Below are positions 39,213 to 48,153 of a stretch of 64,000 bases of DNA, piece by piece (the stretch's first letter is position 1; each line of letters starts with the position of its first letter). The notes beneath the pieces were generated by a model, which was not told the origin of the DNA, did not search any database, and worked only from the letters and a program-made list of their open reading frames with translations. The translations under genes and the position numbers were made by a program. Source of the DNA: Azospirillum endophyticum (GTDB taxonomy: Bacteria > Pseudomonadota > Alphaproteobacteria > Azospirillales > Azospirillaceae). The DNA is taken from positions 1-64,000 of the forward strand of contig NZ_JAENHM010000049.1 of the NCBI RefSeq assembly GCF_016595245.1, given 5' to 3'.

Positions 39213-40901
39213 TCAGCGTCCGGCGAGCCGGGTGGCGAAGGTGGGCGGCAGCAGGCGTTCGACGCAGTTGCCGGCGTCGCCGACGGAGAGCATGTCGACG
39301 AAGCGGGCCGCGGCGTCGCGGGCGCAGGGGCTGGCGCCGAGCACGTCATGGGCGAGGCCGCGGAAGGACAGCAGCGTCGCCCGCCGCAGGCTCCGCCCCA
39401 TCGCCTCGGCCCGCGCCGGCACGGTGAAGGTGTCGTAGGCGCCGGTCAGGATCAGCGCCGGCACGTCCGATGCGGCCGGCCGGTAGAAGGCGTCGTCGAC
39501 CGGCGGCAGCCCCAGGGCCGGACAGGCGGCGTCGTAATCGGTCTCCACCGCCTCCGCCACCACATAGGGGCGGAGGTCCGCCGCGGCGCGCCGGGCGGCC
39601 TCGGCGTCGATGTGCGGCCGGTTCTCGCGGCAGCCGACCGTCAGGTTGAGCCCGTAGGCGAGGCTGTCCAGCACCGTCCAGATCGCCGGCGGCATCACCA
39701 GCGACAGGATGGCGGGATCGTCCATTTTGCCCGCCCCGGCGGGCCGGGCCTCGACCACGCGGTCGAGATGGTCGAGCAGGGCCGGCACCGCCACCATCCC
39801 GTCGCCGCTGCCCAGCCGCAGCGCCAGGACCGAGGCCAGCATCGGCCAGTCGAGGCGGAGGTCGGTCTCCCGCCCGCTGACGGGATGGCGCAGCCGCAGA
39901 TCGAGCGGACGGCGCTCCAGGGCCGCCGACAGCCGTTCGACCGCCTGTCCCAGGCGCGGGAAGGCGCGGGCGCAGCCGGGCTGGGCGGCGCAATCCTCCA
40001 CCATGCGGCGGTGGGCCTGGCGGATGGCGGTCAGACGGTCGAGGTCGAGCCAGGTCGCATCCGGCGCCGCCGGGGAATTCAGCACGAGGCTGCGCACCGC
40101 CGCCCCGTCGATGCGCAGCAGCGCCTGCGCCAGCACCCCGCCATAGGAGGTGGCGACCACGTTCCAGCGCTCCACCCCCAGCGCGCGGCGCAGCGCCAGC
40201 AGGTCGGCGGCACTCCGCGCGCTGTCGAAATCCTCCAGGCGGTAGCCGGCATGGCGCAACGGCTCCAGGCAGGCGACGGCATCCGCCGCCGTCACGCCGC
40301 CGAACCAGTAGCGCAACGGGTCCAGCGCGGGACAGCGCAGCGACGGCTTCGACAGGCCGGTGCCGCGCTGGTCGACCAGGATGACGTCGCGGCCGGCCCG
40401 CATCGGCGCCAGGATCGCCGCGGTACCGCGCGGATCGTCGCTGCCGCCCTGCCCCGGCCCGCCGCTGAGCAGCACGACCGGATCGGCGGCCGGCGCGCCG
40501 TTCAGCGCCGGCAGGATCATCACGAACAGGTCGAGCGGCGGGCCGTCCGCAAGCTGCCGGCCGGACGGCACGCGCAGGCTGCGGCAGCGCGGCGCCGGCC
40601 CGGCCGGCAGGGCGTCCGGGCACCGGACCTCGGACAGCGCGGGAGGCGCCTCCTGGACGGGAACCGGAACGGCAGGGGGAGCCGGGGCCGGAGACGGGGG
40701 CGCGGCCGGCAGCGCGGCGGGAGGCGGTGCCGCAAGCGGCGCCGTCTGGAGCGGGGGCGGCGGCTCCGCCACGACAACCTGCGGAGGGGCCGGGGACGGG
40801 CCGGCCAGCCGGTCGATGCCGATCCCGAGCAGCCCGCCGGCCAGCACGCAGAGGGTCAGGACGCCGCCGATGACGGCGAGACGCCGGCCACCCGAAGCCA
40901 T
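39213..40901 (-). CDS. Membrane-anchored alpha/beta hydrolase (TAP-like peptidase type)
   Basis: A 562-residue protein. A single N-terminal helix (LAVIGGVLTLCVLAGGLLGI) should anchor it to the inner membrane with the rest in the periplasm. A Pro/Ala-rich linker (about 35-90) leads to an alpha/beta hydrolase of the tripeptidyl-peptidase/proline-iminopeptidase group: VVLLSGGPGQGGSD (oxyanion loop), the nucleophile Ser252 in ATSYGG (first Gly of the G-x-S-x-G changed to Ala), Asp in LILTGAYDTFTVP and His in RGLAHDVLG. It is 9 bases after the kinase gene, at the end of the T6SS operon. It could be an effector, an immunity protein, or a periplasmic remodelling enzyme. Confidence 0.85.
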   Translation of the reverse strand: MASGGRRLAVIGGVLTLCVLAGGLLGIGIDRLAGPSPAPPQVVVAEPPPPLQTAPLAAPPPAALPAAPPSPAPAPPAVPVPVQEAPPALSEVRCPDALPAGPAPRCRSLRVPSGRQLADGPPLDLFVMILPALNGAPAADPVVLLSGGPGQGGSDDPRGTAAILAPMRAGRDVILVDQRGTGLSKPSLRCPALDPLRYWFGGVTAADAVACLEPLRHAGYRLEDFDSARSAADLLALRRALGVERWNVVATSYGGVLAQALLRIDGAAVRSLVLNSPAAPDATWLDLDRLTAIRQAHRRMVEDCAAQPGCARAFPRLGQAVERLSAALERRPLDLRLRHPVSGRETDLRLDWPMLASVLALRLGSGDGMVAVPALLDHLDRVVEARPAGAGKMDDPAILSLVMPPAIWTVLDSLAYGLNLTVGCRENRPHIDAEAARRAAADLRPYVVAEAVETDYDAACPALGLPPVDDAFYRPAASDVPALILTGAYDTFTVPARAEAMGRSLRRATLLSFRGLAHDVLGASPCARDAAARFVDMLSVGDAGNCVERLLPPTFATRLAGR

Positions 40902-40910
40902 CGGGGCGGC

Positions 40911-43289
40911 CTATTCTGCGACGGTGGTGAAGAAGGCGGACTGGGCGACCACGCCGCCCTTCGCCTCCGCCTGCGCCAGCGCGGTGCGCAGGCTCGCCAG
41001 ATAGGCGCCGGCCGGCTCCACCTCCTCCCGGTCGGCGGGGAACAGCGGGTCGCGCGTCACCAGCGCCAGGATCATCGCCGCGCCATAGGGCGGAGCGATG
41101 GTGTAGACGCGGTCGCTCGCCGATCTGGCGACGCCGAGCGTGACGGGGCGGCCGGCTTCCAGCCGGTCGTCGCGGCGCAGGCGCATCGGCACCATGTGGA
41201 TCGCGTTGCCTTCCATGTCGATGTAGTCGACGGTCAGGTAGCCCGCCGTCCCGGCGGTCACCGTGACCTCCAGCTTCTCGCCCTTGCGGTAGACCATCGA
41301 CGGCCGGTTGAAGCCGAGCCCCAGCGCATTCGCTCCCTGCCCCTCGGCCCGTGCCGGCAGCCCGGCGACGCCCAGCGCCTCGCACAGCGGCCAGGGACGC
41401 ACGGCGACCTGGGCATCGACGTCGATGCCGGCCGGCAGGGCGGTCAGCGCCGCCTTCAGGACGCGGGCATCCTCGTCGCTGCCAACATAGCCGCCGACCT
41501 TCACCCCGTTGCCGGCCTCCGCCGCCTTGACCCCGGCGCAGGCGAAGCCGCCCGCCGCCGCCTCGACCGCCTTGCGCGCCTCGGCCGGCGTCAGGCGCGG
41601 CACCGGGGGGGCCGCGGGAACGGATGCCGGCACGACCTGCGCCTGCGGCTGCGGCTGGACGGGTGTGGGAACCGCGGTTTGAGGCGACGTGTTCTGGGGC
41701 GCCGTGTTCTGGGAGGGAGCGACCTGAACCGCGGGGGTGGCCGGCGGCGGGGAAGCCGGCTCGGACGGCGGCTTGACCGGGGCGGCATCGGCCTTGGCCG
41801 CAGCATCGGCGGCCGGTGTGGACGCCGGCACCGCCGTCGATGCGAGCTGGGTGGCGGGAGCCGAGGTGCCGAGCGGCGCCGTCGTCATGGCCGACGGCGG
41901 CGGGGCGACGGAAGCGGGGGTGGCCGGAGCCGTCGCCGTTCCGGTCATGGTGGCGGGAGCGGAGGCCTGCGTCGACGGCGCGGACGGCGCAGGCGGCTGG
42001 GACTGGCCGAACAGCAGGAAGCCGGCCACGCCGGCCGCCGCCAGACCGCCGACACCGCCGGCGATCAGGCCGACCGGCGCCTTCTTCGGCCGGTCCGCGG
42101 CCTTCCCGCCCGCAGCGGCCTCTTTCAAACCCGGCTGCGCAGCCGTGGTCGCGACGGGCTTCGCCCCGGCCTCCGGCTTCGCCGCCGGAAAGGACGTGAT
42201 CTCGAAGGGCGTGATCTCGGCCGGACGCCGGGTGAGGGCACCGACCAGCTCCGCCATGGTCTTGACCCGGGTCTGCGGGTCCGGTTCGAGCATCGAGCAG
42301 AGGACGCCGCGCAGCGGCTCGTCCAGGGCCGACAGGTCCGGCACCGCCATGCGCCGCTCGATCATCGCCTGCGGCGTGCGGCCCATGTCGAGCGGATGGC
42401 CGAGCGCCGCCGCGGCCAGCACCAGGCCGGCGCTGTAGATGTCGGACTGCGGCCCGACCTGTCCGCCGAACAGCCCGAACTGCTCGGGCGAGGCATAGCC
42501 GTATTTGCCGGCGAAGGCGTCGCCGATGACGGTCCCCGCCCCGCCGGCGGTCTGCTTGGCGATGCCGAAATCGATGATCTTGGCGTTGGCGATCTCGCGG
42601 CCGGGCAGGATGACGTTGTCGGTCGACATGTCGCGGTGGACGATGCCGCGCTGGTGCGCCGCCGCCAGGCCGGAGGCGATGCGGTCGAGCAGGATGGCGA
42701 CCGAGGCCGCGTCCAGCGCCCCGCCCTGCAGCACCGCCAGCAGCGACGGGCCGTCGAGGAATTCCATCGACAGCAGGAGGCGGCCGTATTCGTCGCGGAA
42801 GACGCCGTCGTAGGACACCACCGCCTCGTGCCGGATCTCGCGCAGCGCCGCCGCCTCGCGCCGCAGCAGCTCGACCATCTTGGCGTCCTGCGCCAGTTCC
42901 GGCCGGATCACCTTCACCGCATGCCAGGTGTCCATGTCGACATGGCGGGCGCGATGCACCTCGCCCATGCCGCCGCGGGCGATCAGTCCCTCGACCAGAT
43001 AGGTGTGGCTCAGCAGCGTGCCCGGCCCGATCGGGTCCGGAACGCCCCGCGGTCCCGACGCCCCGACGCCCGAGACGGAAGAGGGGGGAACGGAGGATAC
43101 CGGAGCCTGAGAGGCGGCGCCTTGAGAACCGGCGGCCGGCGGGGTCGTCAGGCGGGTGGCCTCCATGTCGGTCCCGCCGCCGGTCCCGGGATTCGCCAGA
43201 CCGCCGTCGGCCGGCCCCGCGGTCGCGGCCGGCGGCAGGGCGGTGGGCTCGTGGCTGTCGCCGGGGAACTGGGTGGGGGGCTGGGCCAT
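40911..43289 (-). CDS. T6SS-linked membrane Ser/Thr protein kinase with DUF4384 domain
   Basis: A 792-residue Hanks-type kinase of the PpkA/PknB kind. After a disordered N-terminus, the kinase domain (about 98-355) has the Gly-rich loop GGMGEV (106-111), Lys126 in AVKV, HRD at 218-220 (GIVHRDMSTDNVILPG) and DFG at 240-242. A transmembrane helix lies at about 406-427, then a Pro/Ala-rich linker and a periplasmic C-terminal DUF4384-type domain (TAGTAGYLTVDYIDMEGNAI, YTIAPPYGAAMILALVTRDP). In T6SS clusters such kinases phosphorylate the FHA protein to trigger assembly; the FHA gene (tagH) lies just upstream. No matching PppA phosphatase is in the window. Confidence 0.92.
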   Translation of the reverse strand: MAQPPTQFPGDSHEPTALPPAATAGPADGGLANPGTGGGTDMEATRLTTPPAAGSQGAASQAPVSSVPPSSVSGVGASGPRGVPDPIGPGTLLSHTYLVEGLIARGGMGEVHRARHVDMDTWHAVKVIRPELAQDAKMVELLRREAAALREIRHEAVVSYDGVFRDEYGRLLLSMEFLDGPSLLAVLQGGALDAASVAILLDRIASGLAAAHQRGIVHRDMSTDNVILPGREIANAKIIDFGIAKQTAGGAGTVIGDAFAGKYGYASPEQFGLFGGQVGPQSDIYSAGLVLAAAALGHPLDMGRTPQAMIERRMAVPDLSALDEPLRGVLCSMLEPDPQTRVKTMAELVGALTRRPAEITPFEITSFPAAKPEAGAKPVATTAAQPGLKEAAAGGKAADRPKKAPVGLIAGGVGGLAAAGVAGFLLFGQSQPPAPSAPSTQASAPATMTGTATAPATPASVAPPPSAMTTAPLGTSAPATQLASTAVPASTPAADAAAKADAAPVKPPSEPASPPPATPAVQVAPSQNTAPQNTSPQTAVPTPVQPQPQAQVVPASVPAAPPVPRLTPAEARKAVEAAAGGFACAGVKAAEAGNGVKVGGYVGSDEDARVLKAALTALPAGIDVDAQVAVRPWPLCEALGVAGLPARAEGQGANALGLGFNRPSMVYRKGEKLEVTVTAGTAGYLTVDYIDMEGNAIHMVPMRLRRDDRLEAGRPVTLGVARSASDRVYTIAPPYGAAMILALVTRDPLFPADREEVEPAGAYLASLRTALAQAEAKGGVVAQSAFFTTVAE

Positions 43290-43336
43290 GGGATGAGGAT
43301 CGGTCCGGTTCGGGGTTGGTGCGGCGGCGGGGCGGG

Positions 43337-45094
43337 TCAGTCGGGCTTCTGGCCGTCCGGACCGTCGCCGGCATCCCGGCGCACGAAGCGGTCATATTCG
43401 CGGGCGATGGCGTCGCCGACGACGCGGTCGAAATCCTCCTCCAGCTCGACCACCAGATCCTTGTAGAGGGCCTCGTACTGGTCCCAGTAGCGGGCCTTGC
43501 GCGCACCGGGGACGATGCTGTCGAGAAGCCGCGTCTCCAGCCGCTGGCTGAGCGCGCCGGGGTCGAACTTGGCGACCACCTGCTTCAGCGCGGTCTGCAG
43601 CGCGGCGGCATAGGCGAGGTGATGGACCTGCACGTCGTCCGCCGCTTCCCGCACCGCGTCGGCCATCGGCAGGAAGCCGCGCAGGCGCGGGTTGGCCAGA
43701 ACCGAGACCGCCTCGTCCAGCGTCTCGCAGCGCTTCAGCGGGTTTTCCCCCGACGGCCGGAAGCTGGTCTGTTCCAGGTGGAACTCGTCCTTGAAGCGCG
43801 ACCGCGCCCGCAGGGAGCCGTGCAGCGCCCCGAGGCTGACCCGCAGCGCCTCGCCCAGGCTACGCATCATGGCCGTGGGATCGGGCAATCCGTCGGGGGG
43901 CAGCGCCGCGCCGAAGCCCTCATAGAAGGCGGCGACGGCCGCACCGGCATCGGGCGCCGGCGCCGTGACGGGCGCGGCGAACGGCGGGGCGGCCGGTGCC
44001 GAAACCGGCATCGGCGGAACCGGGGCCGGCACCGGAGGAAGCGTCGCGACCGATACCGGACGCGGGGCGATGACCGAATCGTCCGGCAGCGGGACATGGT
44101 CGATCGGCCGAACGGGCTGCTGGAAAGCCGCATAGGACGGCTCGACGGGCAGCGGAGCGACAGCCGGCGGCATGGCCGGTAGAATGGCAGATGGGCGCTC
44201 GACCGGCGGCTCCGTCACCCCCGGATCGGGCAGGGTCTCGTCGATGTTCCAGTCGTCCGGCAACGGCTGGGCAGCGGACGGCTGGGCAGTGGGCTGCGGG
44301 GCGAAGGATGCCGGAGGAATCGGGGCGGCCGGAGAGGGGATCGCCGGGGATGCCGGCTGCGGCGTGCCGAACAGCTCGTCGTCCCAGTCGTCGGGGATGC
44401 CGCCGACGGCCTGACGCGGCGGTTCGGCGAGCGAGGGGGCCGGGGCCGAGAAGGACACCCCGATCGACAGCGCCTGGTTCAGCGGATCGGAATGATCGTC
44501 GACCGCGCCGAAACGCCAGTCGTCGGCCCGTTCGCGCGCTGCCGAACCGCTGCTGGACGCGGTCCAGGCATCGAACGGCTCCCTGTCCGCACGCAGGGGC
44601 AGATCCTCGAAGGGACGGGAGGCCGGCCCGTCGAACAGCTCGTCGAACTGGTCCGGAGCCGCGGCCTCGCGCGACGGCGATGGAGCGAAAAGATCGGAAC
44701 CGCCCAGATCGGAACCGGCGGTTCTGCCGCCCAGCGCGAAGGAGCCGGTGATCTCGGTGAAGCTGGGCGCGCCCGGCGATTCCACCACCGCCTCGATGAT
44801 GAAGCGGCCGACGCGAATGCGGTCGCCGGACTTCAGCGGCGCCGGGACGTTGCGGCCGAGCGGCTGGTCGGACCCGTTGAGGAAGACGCCGTTGGTGCTG
44901 GTGTCGATCACCCGGTAGCCGGAGCCGGCCTCTTCGAAGATGCAGTGCTGGCGCGACAGCAGCAGGTCGGGATCGGGCAGGATCCAGCCGTTCTCCCCGC
45001 CCCGCCCGACGGTGAGGTCGCCGCCATACAGCGTCTTCTCGGCATTGCCGCCCAGCGACGCCCGATGGTCCGACACGATCCTCAGCTTCAGCAT
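43337..45094 (-). CDS. tagH: T6SS-associated FHA-domain protein TagH
   Basis: A 585-residue protein. The N-terminal FHA domain (about 1-105) has the phosphothreonine-binding pattern LTVGRGGENGWILPDPDLLL, SRQHCIFEE and TNGVFLNG. A long Pro/Ala/Asp-rich linker follows (about 110-375). The C-terminal TagH domain (about 380-585) has RFKDEFHLEQTSFRPSGENP and ARYWDQYEALYKDLVVELEE. It docks onto phosphorylated partners in post-translational control of T6SS firing. I chose the ATG at 45094 (MLKLRIV), where FHA homology begins. It lies between PAAR and the kinase gene. Confidence 0.93.
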   Translation of the reverse strand: MLKLRIVSDHRASLGGNAEKTLYGGDLTVGRGGENGWILPDPDLLLSRQHCIFEEAGSGYRVIDTSTNGVFLNGSDQPLGRNVPAPLKSGDRIRVGRFIIEAVVESPGAPSFTEITGSFALGGRTAGSDLGGSDLFAPSPSREAAAPDQFDELFDGPASRPFEDLPLRADREPFDAWTASSSGSAARERADDWRFGAVDDHSDPLNQALSIGVSFSAPAPSLAEPPRQAVGGIPDDWDDELFGTPQPASPAIPSPAAPIPPASFAPQPTAQPSAAQPLPDDWNIDETLPDPGVTEPPVERPSAILPAMPPAVAPLPVEPSYAAFQQPVRPIDHVPLPDDSVIAPRPVSVATLPPVPAPVPPMPVSAPAAPPFAAPVTAPAPDAGAAVAAFYEGFGAALPPDGLPDPTAMMRSLGEALRVSLGALHGSLRARSRFKDEFHLEQTSFRPSGENPLKRCETLDEAVSVLANPRLRGFLPMADAVREAADDVQVHHLAYAAALQTALKQVVAKFDPGALSQRLETRLLDSIVPGARKARYWDQYEALYKDLVVELEEDFDRVVGDAIAREYDRFVRRDAGDGPDGQKPD

Positions 45095-45138
45095 TCCACG
45101 CTCTCCAGCCCCACCATCCCGACCCAATGCCCGGCTCG

Positions 45139-45429
45139 TCAGCCGCCGATCACCACCGTCGGCGCCCCGGTCACGATCACCCCGCCATGGGCGGTCTGGT
45201 CGCCCAGACGCGCCGCCGGCCGGCCGCCGACCATCACGTTCGCCGACCCCTTCACGATCACGTCCGGCGGGCCGGCGCAGACGCACATGTCGGTCACCAC
45301 CGCCGCCGGCAGGAATTCGATGATGACCGTCGGCACGCCGGGGCTGACGATCGGCCCGCCGACATGCGGCACCGGGCCGGTCGTCATCGGACAGGTGTGC
45401 ATGTCGGTCAGGCGGGCGGCGGGCGGCAT
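45139..45429 (-). CDS. PAAR-domain T6SS spike-tip protein
   Basis: A 96-residue stand-alone PAAR protein that caps the VgrG trimer. It has the PAAR pattern in MPPAARLTDMHTCPMTTGPV, PHVGGPIVSPGVPTVIIEFL, AAVVTDMCVC, and GRPAARLGDQTAHGG; the His and Cys residues (His11, Cys13, Cys49/Cys51, His81) fit the zinc site at the tip. There is no C-terminal toxin extension. It lies between the DUF4123 adaptor and tagH. Confidence 0.95.
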   Translation of the reverse strand: MPPAARLTDMHTCPMTTGPVPHVGGPIVSPGVPTVIIEFLPAAVVTDMCVCAGPPDVIVKGSANVMVGGRPAARLGDQTAHGGVIVTGAPTVVIGG

Positions 45430-45460
45430 CGGCGGTCTCCTCCGGCTTAGGGGGTCGGGG

Positions 45461-46093
45461 TCAGCGGGCGGCGGCCGGATCGGCACCCGCGACGGCGCCG
45501 AGGGGAACCTCGACGCGGCGCAGGTCGCCGTCCACCGCTTCGAACAGGACAAGCGCGTCGGCGCCCGCATCCTCCACCAGGAAGCGGATGCCGGGTCCGA
45601 ACAGCGCGGCGCGCTGGGCGGCGTCGCTGATCGGCAGGAAGCTGCCGAGGACCACCGGGTCGTAGAAGCGGAACAGGTAGGTCGTCCCCTTCCCGTCATT
45701 GACGATGGTGAACTTGCGCAGGTGGCGGCGCACCGCGTCGATGTCGCCGTCGGCCTGCAGCAGGACGCCCCAGCCGCGGCCCCAGCCCTCCCCGACCAGC
45801 CAGTCGGCGACGGCGCTGCCGCGCGGCAGCTGGACCAGATAGGGCGCAACCTCCGCCAGGTCGCTCGCCGTGTCGCCCTGGTAGAGGGCGCGCATCTCGG
45901 TCTCCTCCTCCCGCGCCAGCAGGCCGGGATAGAGGCCGGGGTCGCGCGCGGCGTCGACGATCATGTAGAGCGCCCGCCCGTCCCGCTCCGGTCCCCCATA
46001 GGGGGCACCTTGCGGCCACAGGTGATGGGCGAGCCGGGCGATCACCTCCTGCGGGGCGCGGCGGGGGAAAGGGTCTGTCATCGCCGGGCTCAT
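45461..46093 (-). CDS. DUF4123 T6SS effector adaptor/chaperone
   Basis: A 210-residue DUF4123 (Tap-1/TEC) protein, a chaperone that loads a cargo effector onto VgrG. Family features seen: RALYMIVDAARDPGLYPGLL, PYLVQLPRGSAVADWLVGEG, the WGVLLQADGDIDAVRRHLRK core, and FRFYDPVVLGSFLPIS. I chose the ATG at 46093, which overlaps the vgrG stop by 4 bases (ATGA); a second ATG four codons in is possible. In other bacteria the cargo toxin is usually encoded right after DUF4123, but here a PAAR gene follows. Confidence 0.92.
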   Translation of the reverse strand: MSPAMTDPFPRRAPQEVIARLAHHLWPQGAPYGGPERDGRALYMIVDAARDPGLYPGLLAREEETEMRALYQGDTASDLAEVAPYLVQLPRGSAVADWLVGEGWGRGWGVLLQADGDIDAVRRHLRKFTIVNDGKGTTYLFRFYDPVVLGSFLPISDAAQRAALFGPGIRFLVEDAGADALVLFEAVDGDLRRVEVPLGAVAGADPAAAR

Positions 46094-48153
46094 GTCTGGC
46101 AGATCTCGCAGAGCGTCGTGTTGGATGCGGCGGCGTTGCGCATCACCATGGCCTGGGACGCCACCTTCGGGGTGTGACTTTGCGCCGGGCGCGGCAGCTT
46201 CGCCTTCGGCGGCGCCGGGATCGTCCCGCCCTTGTCCTTGTCGGCCGGCGACGGCTTGGCCGGCGTGGCCGGCGAGGCACTCAGCCCGTTGGCCGCGCCG
46301 CCGCTGTTGATCAGCACCAGGGTGCCGTTCATGGCGATGCCGGCCGGGCTGAGGGTGATGAAGTTGCCGCCGACCTTCAGGGTCAGCGAGGCGCCGGCCT
46401 CCAGGCACAGGTTGGCTCCGGCATGGACGGCGTAGTTGGTGCCGATCTTGTCGTGCAGGTCGACGCCGACCGTGCGCGACACGCCGCCGCCGACGGATTC
46501 GACATGGTCGCCGTCCACCGTGGCGTGGTGGTTCTTGCCCACCCATTCCCACAGGCCGCCGGCGACGTTCACATGCTGCCCCGAGGCGACGGAAGTCCGG
46601 CTGTCATGGCCGATGCGCAGGTCGTAATCGCGCTGGGCATGGAGGAAGACCTGTTCCTTGCCGGCCTTGTCCTCGAAGCGGATCTCGTTGTAGCCGCGCC
46701 CGCCGGGCGAGCTGCGCGTCTTGATGCCGGAGCGGGTCTTGTGTTCGGGCAGGGCGTAGGTCGGCAGCGCGTCGGCGTTGTTGACGACGCCGATCACCAT
46801 CGGCCGGTCGGGATCGCCGTCGACGAAATCGACCAGCACCTCCATGCCGACGCGCGGCACCGTCTGCATGCCCCACTGGTGCCCGGCCCAGCTCTGCGCC
46901 ACCCGGATCCAGCAGGAGCTCTTCTCGTCCGACCGGCCGCGGCGGTCCCAATGGAACTGCACCATGATGCGGCCGAACTTGTCGGTGTAGATCTCCTCCC
47001 CCGCCGGGCCGACGACGAAGGCGGTCTGGATGCCGCGCACCGACGGCTTGGGCGTGCGCCGCGCCGGCCGCACCACCGACTTCGCCGGCAGGGCGTGGAA
47101 GCTGTTGCCGTAGGAGGCCTTGCGCTTGTCGCCGGGCAGGAAACCCTCGTTGCAGGCGTCGAACTCCAGCTCGGCCACCACGACGGGCTGGTTGTTCTCC
47201 GTCGCCGTCGGGTGGTCGGTCAGGGCGAAGGTCATGCCGGGATGCAGGCCGCGGCAGGCGCCGACGCCGCGCACCCCCTCCAGCCCGCGCTCCTCCGTCT
47301 CCATCCGGCGGCGGGCGAGCGCGGAGCCGGCGTCGCGCGCGGCATAGCGGCCGGGATATTCGAACAGCTCGTATTTGGTGGAGACCGGCACCTTGGCGAC
47401 CGACGCCTCGCCGCTGTCGAGCGGGGTGCGCGGCGCCTGGAAATCGTAATCCTTGCTGGCCCAGCGCCCCGACGCGATGGAATAGACCCGCTCCCAGCGC
47501 TCGATCTGGTCGGCATACTGGCCGCTGGGGTTGAAGCGCAGGGTGGCCGGCGACAGCTTGGCATAGCCGGCGGCGCTGTCGGACAGGATCAGCTTGTGGC
47601 GGTCGCGCTCATGCGCGAAGTAGTAATAGATCCCTTCCTCTTCCAGCAGCCGGCTGATGAAGTCGAAATAGGTCTCGTTGTACTGCACGCAGTATTCGCG
47701 CGGCTGGTAATTGCCGGTGAGGCTGCGGAATTCGAAGTTGGAGAAGCCGAATTCCTGGAAGACCGTCTCGACGATCTTCGGCGCCGCCATCGGCCCGCCG
47801 CCGCCCAGGCTGTGGAAGATGCGGCAGTCGCTGGTGTAGGACAGCAGCGACAGCCAGGGCACCACCTCGATCGTGTAGTAGCGCTGGTCGCGTCCCACCG
47901 GAACGCCGACGCCGAGCGAGCGGGCGATGCCGTTGACGTAGAGCCGCTCGCCGTCGGGCTGGCGGAAGCCGATGTTGACGCCGTTGCCGACGATGACCTC
48001 CGGCGCCAGCGGCTCGATCGGCCCCAGCGCGTCGACGCGGTAGAGGAAGGGGCTGGACAGCGCCTCGCGCCCCTGCACCCGCTCCACCAGCAGCACATCG
48101 GGACCGGCCGGGGTTTCCAGCGACAGCAGGCGATCGTCCTGGACGAACTGCAT
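46090..48153 (-). CDS. vgrG: T6SS spike protein VgrG (Rhs-element Vgr type)
   Basis: A 687-residue VgrG. The gp27-like base domain has VLLVERVQGREALSSPFLYR, NETYFDFISRLLEEEGIYYY and FAHERDRHKLILSD. The gp5-like OB region has FGRIMVQFHWDRRGRSDEKS then SCWIRVAQSWAGHQWGMQTV, followed by the beta-helix (YNEIRFEDKAGKEQVFLHAQ, RDYDLRIGHD). The C-terminal 70 residues are Pro/Ala-rich and end in LCEICQT, with no enzymatic domain, so this is a structural spike. The ATG at 48153 overlaps the tagF stop by one base. Confidence 0.96.
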   Translation of the reverse strand: MQFVQDDRLLSLETPAGPDVLLVERVQGREALSSPFLYRVDALGPIEPLAPEVIVGNGVNIGFRQPDGERLYVNGIARSLGVGVPVGRDQRYYTIEVVPWLSLLSYTSDCRIFHSLGGGGPMAAPKIVETVFQEFGFSNFEFRSLTGNYQPREYCVQYNETYFDFISRLLEEEGIYYYFAHERDRHKLILSDSAAGYAKLSPATLRFNPSGQYADQIERWERVYSIASGRWASKDYDFQAPRTPLDSGEASVAKVPVSTKYELFEYPGRYAARDAGSALARRRMETEERGLEGVRGVGACRGLHPGMTFALTDHPTATENNQPVVVAELEFDACNEGFLPGDKRKASYGNSFHALPAKSVVRPARRTPKPSVRGIQTAFVVGPAGEEIYTDKFGRIMVQFHWDRRGRSDEKSSCWIRVAQSWAGHQWGMQTVPRVGMEVLVDFVDGDPDRPMVIGVVNNADALPTYALPEHKTRSGIKTRSSPGGRGYNEIRFEDKAGKEQVFLHAQRDYDLRIGHDSRTSVASGQHVNVAGGLWEWVGKNHHATVDGDHVESVGGGVSRTVGVDLHDKIGTNYAVHAGANLCLEAGASLTLKVGGNFITLSPAGIAMNGTLVLINSGGAANGLSASPATPAKPSPADKDKGGTIPAPPKAKLPRPAQSHTPKVASQAMVMRNAAASNTTLCEICQT

